Source: Hypericum androsaemum (Eukaryota > Streptophyta > Magnoliopsida > Malpighiales > Hypericaceae). Taken from it: a stretch of 64,000 bases of DNA. The notes under the pieces were generated by a model that saw only the letters and a program-made list of their open reading frames with translations, searched no databases and had not been told where the DNA came from. The first letter of the stretch is position 1. Every line of letters begins with the position of its first letter. The stretch covers positions 12,042,689-12,106,688 of the forward strand of contig OZ023180.1 of the NCBI GenBank assembly GCA_963995505.1, written 5' to 3'. Below, one piece after another: positions 41,445-52,955 of this stretch. The position numbers and the translations under genes were made by a program.

Positions 41445-43029
41445 CGCCCCCACACTTATTTCCTTCCTTGTCCTCAAGTAAGGCGCATCAAACACACCCC
41501 AAAATTTCAAACTCTTATCAAAAGACCACCCCAGGACCGAGTAGTTAGTTACCTGAGCACAAGGAGTAAAAACGTGTAGACACTGCATCCTTGATGGTTT
41601 AACCTAGTTTTTGCACTAAGTAGATTACACTAAAAGGTTGACCACTCAGAGGTTTAAAAATTTAAGCTCACATATATGAGTAGTCAACTACCTATCACTC
41701 GCATACACGTCCGGGGTCTAAAAGTTTCATAGGTCTCACTCAGTGGTGCCTCAAGTAGCGTGGGGCTAGTAATCAAGGGGACTTTTGTTGGGTTGTAATG
41801 GGGTTAAGGTCAGTTGAGGATAATATATGTGGGAAGTAGCTAAACCACCCAGCCGAGGAGCTTACAAAAATATTCTAGCTCTCGTCTATTCTAAACATCT
41901 CACACTATATCTAATATGCACTCATCCCAGTATTACACCCAATCCTATTGTTCACAAACCTTGAGCCATGCCATTTATTCACTTCACAACCACTTTCCAA
42001 CCTTCCACTGGCCCATCTTTCAACACTTGTTCCTTTTCAAAATTTTTCATTCCATTCTCATCACTTTCTCTTGTCTTTCTTTTTTTCGTACTTTTTCTTC
42101 TTTTACTTTCACTTTTCATGCTTTTTTTCTTTTATTTTCACCACTCACATCATCCCTATCCATACACATCTAAGGCAGCAGGTCTCGGCTTCTTTGGTGG
42201 CCTCAATTCTATCATTTTCCCCCATTGTTCATTCCCGAGCTATTCTACCAAGTGAACCCTTACAATTATACCCCAAAGATTAAGACCTAATGCATCCTCG
42301 GACTACGGTGATCAAAGGTGGGCAAGATTGTCGATATAAAGGTTACATTGGCTTACATATAATATTTTAATGAAAAGGCTCAGGCTGAACGGGTTTAAAC
42401 AAGGGATATAAAATAGGTTTTTAGCTCTAAGGCTCTAGGCTCAATATCAAAGATGGTCCCCGATATCTAACTTACACCCAAACTGCCAAGGCGGTGCCAA
42501 GTGATGGCATGAAACCCGATGACCGGAGCAATGTAGGCACCTCGTGCTATGCGGAGACGGTTGTCTCCTCTGTCAGCTCTAAAATCTCACAAGGTCAGTT
42601 ATTAATGCCACTAGTATAATCTACTAAGTGCAACCACTAACCTAAACAACCAAGGGTGTTGTTCCTACACGTCCTTACTCATCGTACTTGGGCTTGATTC
42701 TTAATAAGGTATGTGGTTTAACTTCTAACCAAAACTTTAAAATTTGAGGGGGAGGTTCATCATCTACTTTAGACACCACTTCAATCACAACCACAACAAA
42801 CACACTCACTAATTCAGACCTAGACTCGATCACATATGCCAAACCTAAAATGTACATTGACCCCCCACACTTGGTGAACATATTGTCCTCAATGTAAGGG
42901 CAAGATAACAATCAAACATATCATCACATCAAGAAAGACCACACGGACATAGCAGACATTATAATAAAAGATAAGAAGAAAGGGAAGAGACTAGTATCGC
43001 CCTGTCAATTATCGGTGGGAGGAGGTGGG
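41445..43029 (-). other. Athila-like 3' non-coding region with polypurine tract
   Basis: Minus-strand purine tract AAGTGTGGGGGCG at 41,445-41,457 borders the LTR. The rest mirrors 37,651-39,251, with a pyrimidine-rich stretch at 42,060-42,140. There are no real genes; open frames here are low-complexity Ser/Phe/Leu. Confidence 0.7.
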
Positions 43030-44144
43030 GATAGTGGGGTAACAAAATGAGCACGCAGCCACTCAAACTGAGCTTGTTGGGCTACTTCCATCCGAGCGTT
43101 GTACTCTTGCTAAGCAGTGAAGTGAGCTTGTTGGGCAACCTCCATTCGAGCATTGTACTCATGCTATCATTCCCAATGGGCCACATTTACAGTGGCCTGC
43201 TCTTGCATCTGAACTTGCATACCTTCAAAGTGCTCCTTGAGCTCATTCAGCGCAACTTGGTATGCCAGGATCCGAATAAGAGCATCTTCCTTGAGCCGAT
43301 CTTTGATAGCTTTGCGCTCCTCCCAAACCTTAAAAGTCACCACTTCCTGGCCATTATGTTTAGTCTTGGTGATGAGATTACAATGGGGAAGTCTGTTGAC
43401 GTCAATGGCAACCAGGGGGCCGTTGGGACCCTTATAACCTGTATACTTATCAAGGAAAAAGTGCTCCGTGAGCCGTGAGATAATATGACCTAGGTACAAG
43501 TGAGCAGACTTTTCATTGATAGTGCGATGTAACACGTCAAGAAGGAGTGCAAACGTATTGAATGGCTGTTTATGATGCATGCAATGAATAGCATATAGTT
43601 GAGACAAGGACACCTTACTCTTTTCATATTGCCCATTAAATGTAAGAGTCCTGAAATGATGTAGAATGTTAATGTAAGGTTCCTTAATAAGAACACATGG
43701 AGCCTTGCCGAACTCATATTTTTCAAAACATGTGATGTCATAACATTCACGATGGGCCAACTTAGTAGGCTAAAAATCTAATGAACCACTGCCCCCACGA
43801 ATGCCTATGATGCATTGCAATGTTTTCTCTTCTACTTCAATCGTACAATCAAACAAACGTGCAGCGAAGGATGCATTATTCTCAGTTATGATCAGTGTGC
43901 AATAGAATTTGATGGTCAAAGTTTCTTTAGAAGACACTGGATGAATGGAGAAGTACTCCCAACTGAAGTGTTGTATGGAACGGCATAAATCCTCCTCTAC
44001 CCCCAATGTGCGCATATCACGCCAATCAATCACAAAATGACCCATATCCTCAAGCTTAGAGAATTGAGTATACATCTTCCCCTCCCAATCGTGGTAGATT
44101 ACGAAAGGGGCTCTATACCTGGCAGTGATGTTCTGTGGTGCCAA
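43030..44144 (-). pseudogene. Athila-type extra ORF (putative env-like), nearly intact
   Basis: One minus-strand register runs from 44,144 to 43,170, broken by a single TAG near 43,770. Parts: DWEGKMYTQFSKLEDMGHF with VIDWRDMRTLGVEEDLCR (an N-terminal block typical of Athila extra ORFs), then SWEYFSIHP, SFAARLF, GIRGG, FNTFALLLDVLHRTI, and LPHCNLITKTKHNGQEVVTF. After the stop at 43,167 the register continues into two repeats of EYNARMEVAQQAHF type (43,080-43,165). Neither a signal peptide nor a clear transmembrane segment is seen, so the envelope analogy rests on position alone. A leader of about 370 bp (44,145-44,510) precedes it. A small tandem repeat (GGCGC(C/T)TGCTAGAG) lies at 44,696-44,729. 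Confidence 0.7.
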
Positions 44145-44796
44145 CGGTGGAGGTGGACAGATCGGTGACTTATTACAGTAATGTTTGTTTCTAGCTCAGG
44201 TCGAACTCGTTCCCCTAACCATGGTGGTGAGAAGGAGACTTTGGGCACAATTTTGGCAAAGTTGACATTCTGGTGAAGCTCCAGCGAGTGGTAGCCGGAG
44301 TGGTGGTCGGAGCTGATACGAGCAAGATGTAGGCCTCATCTTTGTGGTCAACCATGCCCAAAGTGACTTGTGTCGTTGAAGCTCTGTTTGTCGGTAATCT
44401 TCGCAAGAAGAAAAATTTAGGGTTTTACCCTTTGTGACCAAGGAGAGCTCACCACTAGTGAAGGATGGTTGGGGAGGAGCTACAGATGGACAGCAGGGCC
44501 ATGAGTCCATGGGCCAAGGATGGGAGGTGTGGTGATGGCCAGTGGTTGCTCTGCTCGCGGGTCATGTCTTCTCCTTTATCTCGTTGGCTTGTGGTGGAAT
44601 AAAGGGAGAGAAATCCCTGATTTGGTTAAGTACCCCTTTTTTCCTGTTGTGGGTGTCTACCAAGTGCCCAATTTGGGGCAATCTAAAATACTCTTGGCGC
44701 TTGCTAGAGAGGTGGCGCCTGCTAGAGTACTGAAGCAAAGCACAAACAATAAAATCATATGGAATGTAAAATATGAAACATGCTAATTTTGACTCG

Positions 44797-46050
44797 TTAG
44801 CTTGACATGATAGTCCCTGAGACTAAGGTGCGGATGGTGGGAGCAATATGTGCACAGGTTGCTAGGTATAGCTTGTACCATTGGCTGTTGAATTTAAACA
44901 TTTGATCCTCCGAATTCTTGAGCTCAATAGCTCTGTGAAGGGCAACAGCTACAATCTCGAACGGCCCGCTCCATCTCGACTTTAACTTTCTGGGGAACAA
45001 CTTCAAGCGTGAGTTATAGAGGAGCGCTTATTGTCCAACCCAGAAATCCTTGTTACCAATGTGAGCATCGTGCCTTTTTTTCATTGTCTCCTTATAGATC
45101 CTTGATCTTTCGAAAGCACTTGAGCTGATTTCCTCAAGTTCTTGGAGTTGTAGGACTCTATGTTTGCCAGCGAACTTGTAGTCATAGTTCAACACCTTGA
45201 TCGCCAAAAATGCTCGATGTTCGAGCTCCACTGGAAGGTGACATACTTTGCTATAGACCAGACGATACGGTGTTGTGCCAATGGGGGTCTTGAAAGTGGT
45301 GCGGTAATCCCATAGTGCACATCTAACTTCAAGAACCAATCTTGTCGAGCAGAACTTACCATCTTCTCTAGAATCCTGTTCAATTCCCTATTAGACACTT
45401 CAACTTGGCCACTAGTTTGAGGATGATAAGGAGTGGCTACCTTGTGAGTGATAGCGTAGCTCTTGAGAAGTGTGGCAAAAGGTTGGTTGCAGAAGTGTGA
45501 ATCGCCATCACTGATAATCGCACTAGGAACACCGAATCGAGAAACGAGCTTCTTGAGGAAGCAGAGGACCACCTTGGCATTGTTGGTTGGGGTAGCTCAT
45601 TCCTTTACCCACTTGGAGACATAGTCGATTCCAACTATAATGTACTTGTTGCCTTTAGATGGAGGGAAGGGACCCATGAAGTCGATCCCCCATATGTCAA
45701 ATAACTCGACCTCCAAGATGCTTGACTGAGGCATTTCATCCCTTCGAGAAATATTTCCATTCTTTGGCAGCGATCACAACGTTCTGCTGACTCTCTTGCA
45801 TCCTTGAAAATGGTCGGCCAGCAAAAGCCACACGCAAGCACCCTTGCAGCTGTCCTTGTTGCTCCAAAGTGACCAGCTTAAGCTGATCCGTGACATTCAT
45901 GTACGATAGCTGGTATCTCCTCATCCGAAATAATGCCTTAGTAGGCCATCAGCACATCGGCAGAAGAGATATGGCTCATCCCACACGTAGAAGCGAACAT
46001 CGCTGAGGAACTTCTTCTTCTCAGAATAGCTCACGTCTTCAGGCATGATT
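44797..46050 (-). pseudogene. Athila/Tat integrase
   Basis: Minus-strand pieces in order: the H2C2 zinc-binding end ([22 protein letters not shown], given in part, about 45,840-45,770); the catalytic core with IISDGDSHFCNQPF and TPYHPQTSGQVEVSNREL (45,520-45,380), containing the second Asp and the Glu; then TAFKTPIG-like YRTTFKTPIGTTPYRLVY, CHLPVELEHRAF, and the C-terminal SRWSGPFEIVAVA (44,970-44,930). Integrase inserts the cDNA into the host genome. Several frameshifts (near 45,340, 45,600 and 45,020) inactivate it. It lies almost directly after the PBS, so gag, protease, RT and RNase H are deleted. Confidence 0.85.
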
Positions 46051-46129
46051 ACACTCACCAAATAGTTGGCAAAGTTTGCGTACTATGGGGGCTAAAGCAG
46101 ATGATGAACCTCCCCCCGAATTTTATTGC

Positions 46130-46151
46130 TGCCCTGACAACGGAGCCAATT
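46130..46151 (-). other. Gypsy PBS (tRNA-Asp type)
   Basis: Minus-strand AATTGGCTCCGTTGTCAGGG directly follows the LTR end. It differs from the TGGCGCCGTTGCC consensus at two positions by C-to-T changes, as expected for a methylated, decayed copy. Confidence 0.8.
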
Positions 46152-47494
46152 TGATATACGATAAATTGACAAGCAATAAAATGCAAAAACAAAAAGTATA
46201 GTGAAAAATAAGGTTCGTAACTGAGGGTTGGAACACGCAATCGAAATAATTAATTATGCGAAGTGAGAGAACTAAAATTTATAAAGTAGGTCACGAAGTT
46301 GCAAGACAGTAAACAAAATTGAAAACTTAAAGAACTGAGTGTGAATTCAATGGAGACAAACGAGCACGATACCGTTATGGATTAACTACCTATGTTAAGA
46401 TTATGGTTCTATGAAGCTCTTAGAGTACCCAGAGTGTTCTAATGCATCCCCTAACACTTTCGCTCATTAAAGGGATAAAACTAAGATAGCAAAGGCCTAG
46501 ATTACGATAAAACTAAGATAGCAAAGGCCTAGATTACTAATCAACGCTTTCGCTCATCAATTAGACCTATAACTAAATAAATCACAATTATAAAGATTCC
46601 TCCTAGCGGGTTATTCTTACGATATTAAGACGACTCATGAATACCTAAGAACATGTTAATTGATTTTTCCATCAACTCGAGTGCCTTTCGGTCCACTCTC
46701 ATTGATTCTCATCATAACCTAAGTTATCAAGTTAGATTAAGCATTAAGAAAACTAATCAACAACTAATATGAAAGATATTGGAAGCACAATCAACATAGA
46801 TAATCAATCACTTAGTTAGGCCATCGCACTCACAAGAGAACTACTCGCTAAGCATAATCATAAAGTAGATAGTATTAATGAAAGACATAGTAGATAATAG
46901 CATAAAGATAGAGATAGAGAAAGCTTAGTCGTTCGAGCAAGCCTCACCAATCTGCTCCACTTAGCTAGCCAGAATTGTGACTTTATTAATCTCAATGTAG
47001 TCTCAAGGTTGCAGTAGAAAAAGTGTGTATAAACCTAATAGAATATAGCCTATATATAGCCAAACGACTAAGCTAGAGAACAGGAAAATCTATAGCAGTT
47101 TTACTTAAACTAGAAGACTTGCTAGCCTAGTAATAAGTAAAATAATATGACTTTAGTCCTAAGGCTGAAACATGAGGCCAAAATTTGAATATAACTAAAA
47201 CAAGTCGAGTTCCTATCTAAAAAGGAAGTCCGGAAAAATTTGTCCCAATAGACCTGGCGTCTGCCAACTCGCCAGCTTACTCCTGGCCATTCCTCGTCAC
47301 TCTGTATTTGCTCCAATTATTCACGAACACTCCAACAACCTACCAAAATATGCGACACATGGTAGAAGTCCATTCCACGACTCAAACACATAGGAATGAC
47401 AGAAAGACTCAATTGGATACGATGAAAATGAATACAAACATGATTAAACCATTATGAAACTCATGACAGAACATGAGAATTTACATGCTCATCA
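46152..47494 (-). repeat. Complete gypsy LTR (5' LTR of the minus-strand element)
   Basis: 1,343 bp on the minus strand, from TGATGAGCATG (47,494) to ATCGTATATCA (46,152). TATA box CTATATATAGG (minus) near 47,050. It matches 40,485-41,444. A 31-base tandem duplication (ATAAAACTAAGATAGC...) lies at 46,467-46,527. Confidence 0.88.
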
Positions 47495-48560
47495 CTCATT
47501 AGCCCCAATCGATAGGTATGAAGACGACCACATTGTATGACATGGCCTCTCTCTTTGGATTTTTTTTGGATGAAAAACTGGTCCTTCCCACGATGACTCT
47601 GACTGACGATACACTCTTGGGGCGACATACCACTTTGAAGCCAACTGGTCCACTGCATTCATACACGCCTACCAACTACCTGGAGACTTTATCGGGATGA
47701 AGGCCGAGCTTGCATATAGAAGGTATGACGAGAACATTGCTTTCCTCCTTATCTGGATCACCCACCACGTCACTTGTCCATCCTCCAAGCATCCATCTTC
47801 TGAGTACTTTGAATTTGCTACTGCACTAGCTGAAGAAAGGTAAGTAGCCCTAGGACCATTTGTTCTTAGACTCATATATAACCACATGTCCACCTACGTC
47901 AACACTCTCTGGATGGAGGACACCAAGTTCACTACCAACGGCCCCCTTTGGATGGTTCCTATGTGGTGCCTAGATTACTTCCCAAAAGTGAGGCAAACAC
48001 TTTCTCCTTGCATCGGAGCAAAGCCCAGCTACAGTCACTACCTTAGCCAAGCCGAGATGACGAGACCCATCGTCGGCCTTTATGATTACTTCTCCATGTT
48101 TAACATCAAGGAGAAAAATGGAGAGCATACCGTACCATTACTTCATAAGCTGTGCCGTCCTTCATTCCTCACCTTTTCGGATGTGACTCAGAGCTCAGAG
48201 GCTTCGAAGGGCATCCTTACTGCTAGGGACCTCATAGGCGGATGTTCTAGAGGGCGGATGATTATAGAGTCCTAATACCCCAATTATATTGCGAGGTAAT
48301 TCGGGGCTCATACATGAGATACCTTTCCCAACCACCTATCTCTTTCACAAACATTTGCCGAGCAAGCCAAGTGGCTGGATGTGAAGCCATTCCTCAGGGT
48401 GAACAACTTTCTCCTCAAACACAGCAAGATGGAGACGTGCATCTTCTCTAGTGGTCGGACCCCAGCTTTTGTCTCCAGGTGGGAAACCCTCAAGTATTGG
48501 GAAGCACCGAGATACAGCTATCTCGTACATTTAACATGGTAGTTCCCCCTCTGAAGCTTC
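47495..48560 (+). pseudogene. Plant mobile domain (PMD) protein, decayed
   Basis: Plus-strand frames (with shifts near 47,590, 47,840 and 48,275) read SRYEDDHIV, HFEANWSTAFIHAYQLPGDF, AELAYRRYDENIAFLLIWITHHVTCP, FATALAEER, ALGPFVLRLIYNHMSTYV, FTTNGPLWMVPMWCLDYFP, and LCRPSFLTFSD. This is the layout of the plant mobile domain family (PF10536, MAIN/MAIL-related), which exists both as host genes and as cargo of Ty3/gypsy and Mutator-like elements. Given the surroundings I take it as transposon cargo. It starts right at the LTR boundary, so its N-terminus is cut. The host-gene alternative is less likely because of the stops. Confidence 0.65.
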
Positions 48561-49480
48561 CCAAAACAGAAAAGGTGACCACTTCGCATGCAAAAAACCA
48601 AAAATCTGACCCCCAAAGCCAGTCAATCTAACCACAAGTGATGCCACCGGCCTCCCTTTGCTAGGTGCACTTTTTTATCCCGCTTTAGCCTTATTCATAT
48701 TCTTAGTAAGTTTCTCACTTTTTTCCTTGTGCAGGAGCTACCTCTCAGGATTCTCCAACTCCAGCCGGTCTCGTGCAATACCCTTCTTCCTCATTAGAAA
48801 AGGTAAAGACCGATTCCAAGCACCTTACTTAGTCGTACTTAGTTTTTCAACTTATTATCGCTCATACTATTCTAGAGCCTATCGCCCGAGGCATCTCCTA
48901 TGCGCGCTTTCCATGATCGTGACATCCAAATTTGTGTGTCGTCTCCTCTTTGGCTATGCCTAGACAAAACCTCCCACGTTGAGGTCGCCCCAATGCTAAA
49001 GCGGCCCCCAATCCTATTATTAAGGAAGACAAATTTGAGGAGTTCTTACCTAGTGTTGCTCTGATCGTTGCCTGTACTTGTGCACCTATGACGCTCATTC
49101 CTTGTACGGCTACTTCATCTTTCACTCAAGCCGGCGGGTCCTCCTCCACAATGGGTCTTAGGAGTCTTCAGGATGAGATTGTATGTCTTAGCGCCCGAAG
49201 CCCTCAGTCCGGGAAGGGCGATAAGTAGCAGTCCCCTAGTTGCTTCATTTACTTTTGATGGCCATGTATTTATGACTCTATCGATGCTTTTGTACCGAGA
49301 TCCTCAAACATTACTCTTGCATGACCCAGATTTCTTCATGGTCATATGCCTTAGGTATCCATGATATGTATGCTCATGCTAAACTTATTGCAAGAACATA
49401 TGACTTAGCCTGCCTTTTGGGAGCCGAGGAAGTAACTTAGTTTCATAATTACTTTTTGTTAAGTAATCTGATCAAAATGA
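48561..49480 (+). other. Continuation of the PMD-bearing element
   Basis: Stop-ridden plus-strand frames give GLVQYPSSS-like, ARGISYARF and QICVSSPLW-like segments, then a Thr/Ser/Ala-rich part. This suits the variable C-terminal half of transposon PMD proteins. The end is indefinite. Confidence 0.4.
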
Positions 49481-49640
49481 GAGAATGAGACACAAAATTT
49501 ACGTGGAAACCCAAAAACTGGGGAAAAACCACGGGCAAGTAAGACTCTCACTATGTAAGCCAAATCGGTTACAATGTATCTGGGAGGATTTGCTCCAAGC
49601 TGGGTTTATAATTAGGTTACATGAATAAATGGTATACATG
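49481..49640. other. Retrotransposon leader-like fragment
   Basis: ACGTGGAAACCCAAAAACTGG followed by GGAAAAACCACGGGC (49,500-49,535) is a phrase commonly seen in plant LTR ends. No element boundary can be drawn. Confidence 0.3.
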
Positions 49641-50880
49641 AAGATTGATGAAATTATCACTAAAATCCATAACCAACGTAATAGGAATCCTACCACTACT
49701 CCATCGTCTACTAGAGTTATTTACATCTCCCGATTGTATGTCCACGTGTATTCTTTCAACAACCGATCATTCACACCTTCCCACACGCTGGGGCAATATT
49801 TCTTCAAGAATAGCCTATTTATTGGACGCTCATGAACTTCACCATTCATGTCAGCAAGCCAGTAGGAACCATTCCATTAGACATCGTATGCCTCAAACGG
49901 TCCTTCCTAGTTGGGAGACCACTTTCCAAGCTTAGGATCCTTACGTCCAAGTGGGAGAATGACTTTCCATACCAAGTCTCCCCTTTCGAAATGCTTCTCT
50001 TGGACCCTCTTATTGTAAGCTTTCTCTACGGTCTTCTTTGTTAAATAATCGTGTGCAATGCCCTTAGCCTTTCTTCGAAAAGATCTTTGAGTTCAGTAAA
50101 CATGGCCGAGTTGTAGTCAAGTTGGGAAAGATAAGCTTGCTCAGCCCATCTCGAAGATCGAACCATCATCTTTAATGGGATCATAACATTATGCCCAGAG
50201 GTAAGGACGAACAGTTTCACCCCGGTGGCACCTTCTTCGTGGTGCGGAATGCCATGTCCTAGGCTTCTATCTTACCAATTTTTCTGTGCACGGCTTCAAC
50301 ACCTTTGTGGTAGTCTGCTTGACCATTACCTTGTGGGTGATCTTAAAGCCCATGTCCCTTGTAAACTTTTGGACATCTTCACCACGAGATGAAATGTGTT
50401 GGCCGGGGAGTGTTGAACTTGTCCATATCTTTGGCATTCTTGACATCCCTTCGCATACTCAATGCAATCATTTGCCACTTTGGCATCGTTGAGCTTACTT
50501 GGTGCTGGGTGAAGATTGCTCATCCTTAGTAGTTATAGGGGGTCTTGGCCATCGTCCTTAAAGATGTACTTGGGCGCTTTATATTGTGACAAGGCGTAGA
50601 CCTCCATCTCTTCAATGGTCGGATTATTCCCAAATGGCAAGCCAAAGTGGTTGCCCCTCGAGTGCGACCGTAACCAATTGTTGGGTGGAAGAAACCTCCC
50701 TTTCAGTCAAGCAAACGATCACATCAATTTGGCCGTGTTCGTCACTCTATGCCATAGATGTTGACACTATGGAGCCATCATAAAAGGCCATTTCCATGTG
50801 ATTAGTATTCAAGGCGAAGGGATTGGTGTCAAGGAAAGTTTCTAGCACTACCTTGCCAACCGGCTTCCATTGGATGAAGA
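49641..50880 (-). pseudogene. Gypsy (Tat-like) RNase H and integrase remnants
   Basis: In minus order: around 50,840-50,760, NTNHMEMAFYDGSIV, like the second RNase H domain of Tat-type elements. Then 50,523-50,326: CIEYAKGCQECQRYGQVQHSPAN, given here only as the zinc-binding C-x-x-C of integrase. Then 49,990-49,800: KAYNKRVQEKHFERGDLVW, GKWSPNWEGPFEA and LFLKKYCPS, the integrase C-terminal region. The catalytic core between them is missing or shattered, and reverse transcriptase is absent. Confidence 0.65.
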
Positions 50881-50905
50881 ACTGATGGAGGGAAGATGGA
50901 ATGAC

Positions 50906-51475
50906 TTATGCCAAATGGATCCAATCTCTTCCCAATAAATAGTTGTAGGAGTTTTTTGCATCTATGAAAAAGAATGCAACCTCCCTACTCATGGTTCCAA
51001 CACTAACCTCTACTACGAGCATCTCTAGCGAGCGTGTGCTCTTGCAGGCAAAGTCTATCGTGACCATTTTGGTCTGGATTAACTGCTCCTTCTTCTTGTT
51101 CAACTTTCGAATTAGTGATTGGGGGATGATGTTGACGGTAGCCCCATTATCCACGAGAATTCTTCCCACCGGCTTCCCAAAGATGTGAGCCATAATATAA
51201 AATGGCTTGAGGTGCCTATACATATTCGAGGTGGGCTTTGTAATGCTGATGTTATTGCTAAAGTCTTCAATTATAGGCACCACCAAGGACTTCTCTCCGA
51301 TCTTGTACTGCCCGAGGTCGCCTTCAATCACATCTCCTTCCAGGTAACTGGGCCGGTTCTCATTTGTTCTGAATATGGCCGGAAGGGTGAAGACCATGTT
51401 GACTGACAGGTCTTGATTATCTTTATTGAGGCCATCCTCGCTCATGCTATCCTCCAGATCCACCTTCTCGCCCAT
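50906..51475 (-). pseudogene. Gypsy (Tat-like) retropepsin
   Basis: A 189-codon minus-strand frame. The catalytic loop is VDNGATVNIIPQS (about residues 107-119): D-N-G replaces the usual D-S/T-G, which may impair activity. The C-terminal hallmark YNYLLGRDWIH is near residue 180. The N-terminal 90 residues are an acidic linker from gag. It differs in sequence from the protease at 8,278-8,739 and belongs to another gypsy lineage, linked to the RNase H/integrase remnants downstream. Confidence 0.78.
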
Positions 51476-51889
51476 CTCATCTTCTTGAGCACACTACCTC
51501 ATCCTGCATCTCATGTATTCCTCTTCGTTACTAGGTCTAGGTTGACCACGGCCTTTTTCTTATCGAGAGGATTGCTGACTTTGTTATCTTCACTAGAGAT
51601 ACTGCACTCACTTGGCTTCTCGTCCGGGTTAGGGTTATCACCTATCCTCAACTTCTAGAATGCTCCAAACTTTACATAGCTTGAGTTCAGGTCGACTAAA
51701 ACCTCTACTTCATATGGGCTGCCTGGCTCTTCTTGTGAAAAGTTATCCCTATGGTGGACCTTACCTTCCATCTTAGGCACCCACCTCTTGTTCACCTTCT
51801 CCCTAAGGTCAGTACATCCCCTCTCCTTCAAGGGCGACTTTCCCTTGTCAGACCCTATTGTTGATGCCTTTGCCTCAGCGGACTCCCCC
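51476..51889 (-). pseudogene. Gypsy gag/linker remnant
   Basis: Minus-strand frames are hydrophilic (for example NPNPDEKPSE, DNKVSNPLDKKKA) with no zinc knuckle recognised. By position this is the gag-protease linker of the Tat-like element. The upper part adjoins the purine-rich edge at 51,886. Confidence 0.4.
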
Positions 51890-52504
51890 CCACACCTGAA
51901 TGACACATTATCCTCAATGTGGGAAGAGCTAGGAAAAGAAAATGACAATAAAAAAGGATGACTTTGATGACCTCTGTGGTCAACAAGGTCTTAAAGATAA
52001 TTCAATCAAAAGCACACATAAAGACCTCTATGGTCACAGGGAATACCATGATTGAGACTAAAACACAACGTCAATAAGATCATGACTTAGGAGGAGAGAT
52101 ATGGGACATCCCTGATTTGATGGGTCTTGGTTAAGTTGCACTTGAAGTGAGCGGAGTTGCTCCTCTGCTTCAGCCGCCAGTCAGTGCGTAGGCTGCCGCC
52201 CTGCAGATTATGGAAATTTACCGCCTTTGCTCAAACTCATCTTCTGGTTGTTAACGACTTCGGCTAGCCACCAACACAAAATTACTTGATCACCAAAAGG
52301 GTGGTGACCACCGGGGTGAGGGTCTTCTACTTCTACCTACAGAAAGGAAATTAAAACAAAACATAAACTGCTAATTTTTGGTCTTTAGCTTGACCTTGCC
52401 TCTCTTGAGCAGGTGTTTTTAAGGAGTGGTCGGGTCTGACCCAGGTAGTGTCTCCACTTCATTACTTGTTGTGCCCTCTTTTCTATTATTGTACAGGTGG
52501 ACGA
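51890..52504 (-). other. Non-coding 3' region of the gag-protease gypsy family
   Basis: Matches 7,075-7,265 in the same orientation (AATGACACATT-TCCT and CAAAAGCACACAT blocks), including the adjacent purine tract at about 51,886-51,895. No coding frame. Confidence 0.55.
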
Positions 52505-52955
52505 CTAAAATCTTGCCCTGGTGATAGTGACGTGTTCCTTGTATACTTGACGATCAAAGACGAGTCTGTCACCATGTTTTCCTAAAACTTCAACCCTCTC
52601 TTTGCTGTCAAGAATTGTCAACTTGGGGAAGTAGGATGACATTTGCAATAATTCTTCTTCTGGTTCTTCCTGATTTGTGATAAACACCTTTTGCTCCTTG
52701 TTGATCGTCAGAGTGATGCGATTCCTTCCGGCTTGTATGGTTGCTCTTCTTGGTGCTAGGAAAGGTGATCCTAAGATCAAGCACGATGCCTTAGCAAAAG
52801 GCTTGTTGATGACCAAGAAGTTCGTTCGCACTTCCTTTCCGCGAATCTGCACAGTGACATCCTGGGCTCCTCCTAAGGAAGTTCCGAAAATTCCATCAGT
52901 GAGGTGAATGCTGGTGTAGGTGGGATACATCTCGATTGACCCCAATGCCTTCCAC
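52505..52955 (-). pseudogene. Retropepsin-like module, truncated at the N-terminus
   Basis: Minus-strand: SMWKALGSIEMYPTYTSIHL, then DVTVQIRGKE, FLVINKPFA, LILGSPFLAPRRATI and ITLTI. This is a retropepsin lacking the D-T-G start, which is cut off where an LTR begins at about 52,960. It parallels 7,659-8,141 in position relative to the shared 3' region, which supports the idea that this module is the last coding part of that family. Confidence 0.6.

Larger units (their letters stand above)
36181..44510. repeat. Large palindrome of Athila-like sequence
   Basis: Plus-strand order: ORF leader, extra ORF, 3' non-coding region, purine tract, LTR. From about 40,475 the same order recurs in reverse. 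Matched pairs include 36,230/44,430 (GGTAAAACCCTAA), 38,390-38,440/42,280-42,330, 38,820-39,251/41,445-41,890, and the LTR arms 39,252-40,465/40,485-41,444. Arms are about 4.1 kb, diverged by small indels. Confidence 0.82.

Noticed and set aside
41916..42283. Phe/Ser/Leu-rich plus-strand frames in three registers
   Set aside because: Low-complexity pyrimidine-rich part of the gypsy 3' non-coding region. The mirrored arm has no equivalent conserved frame.
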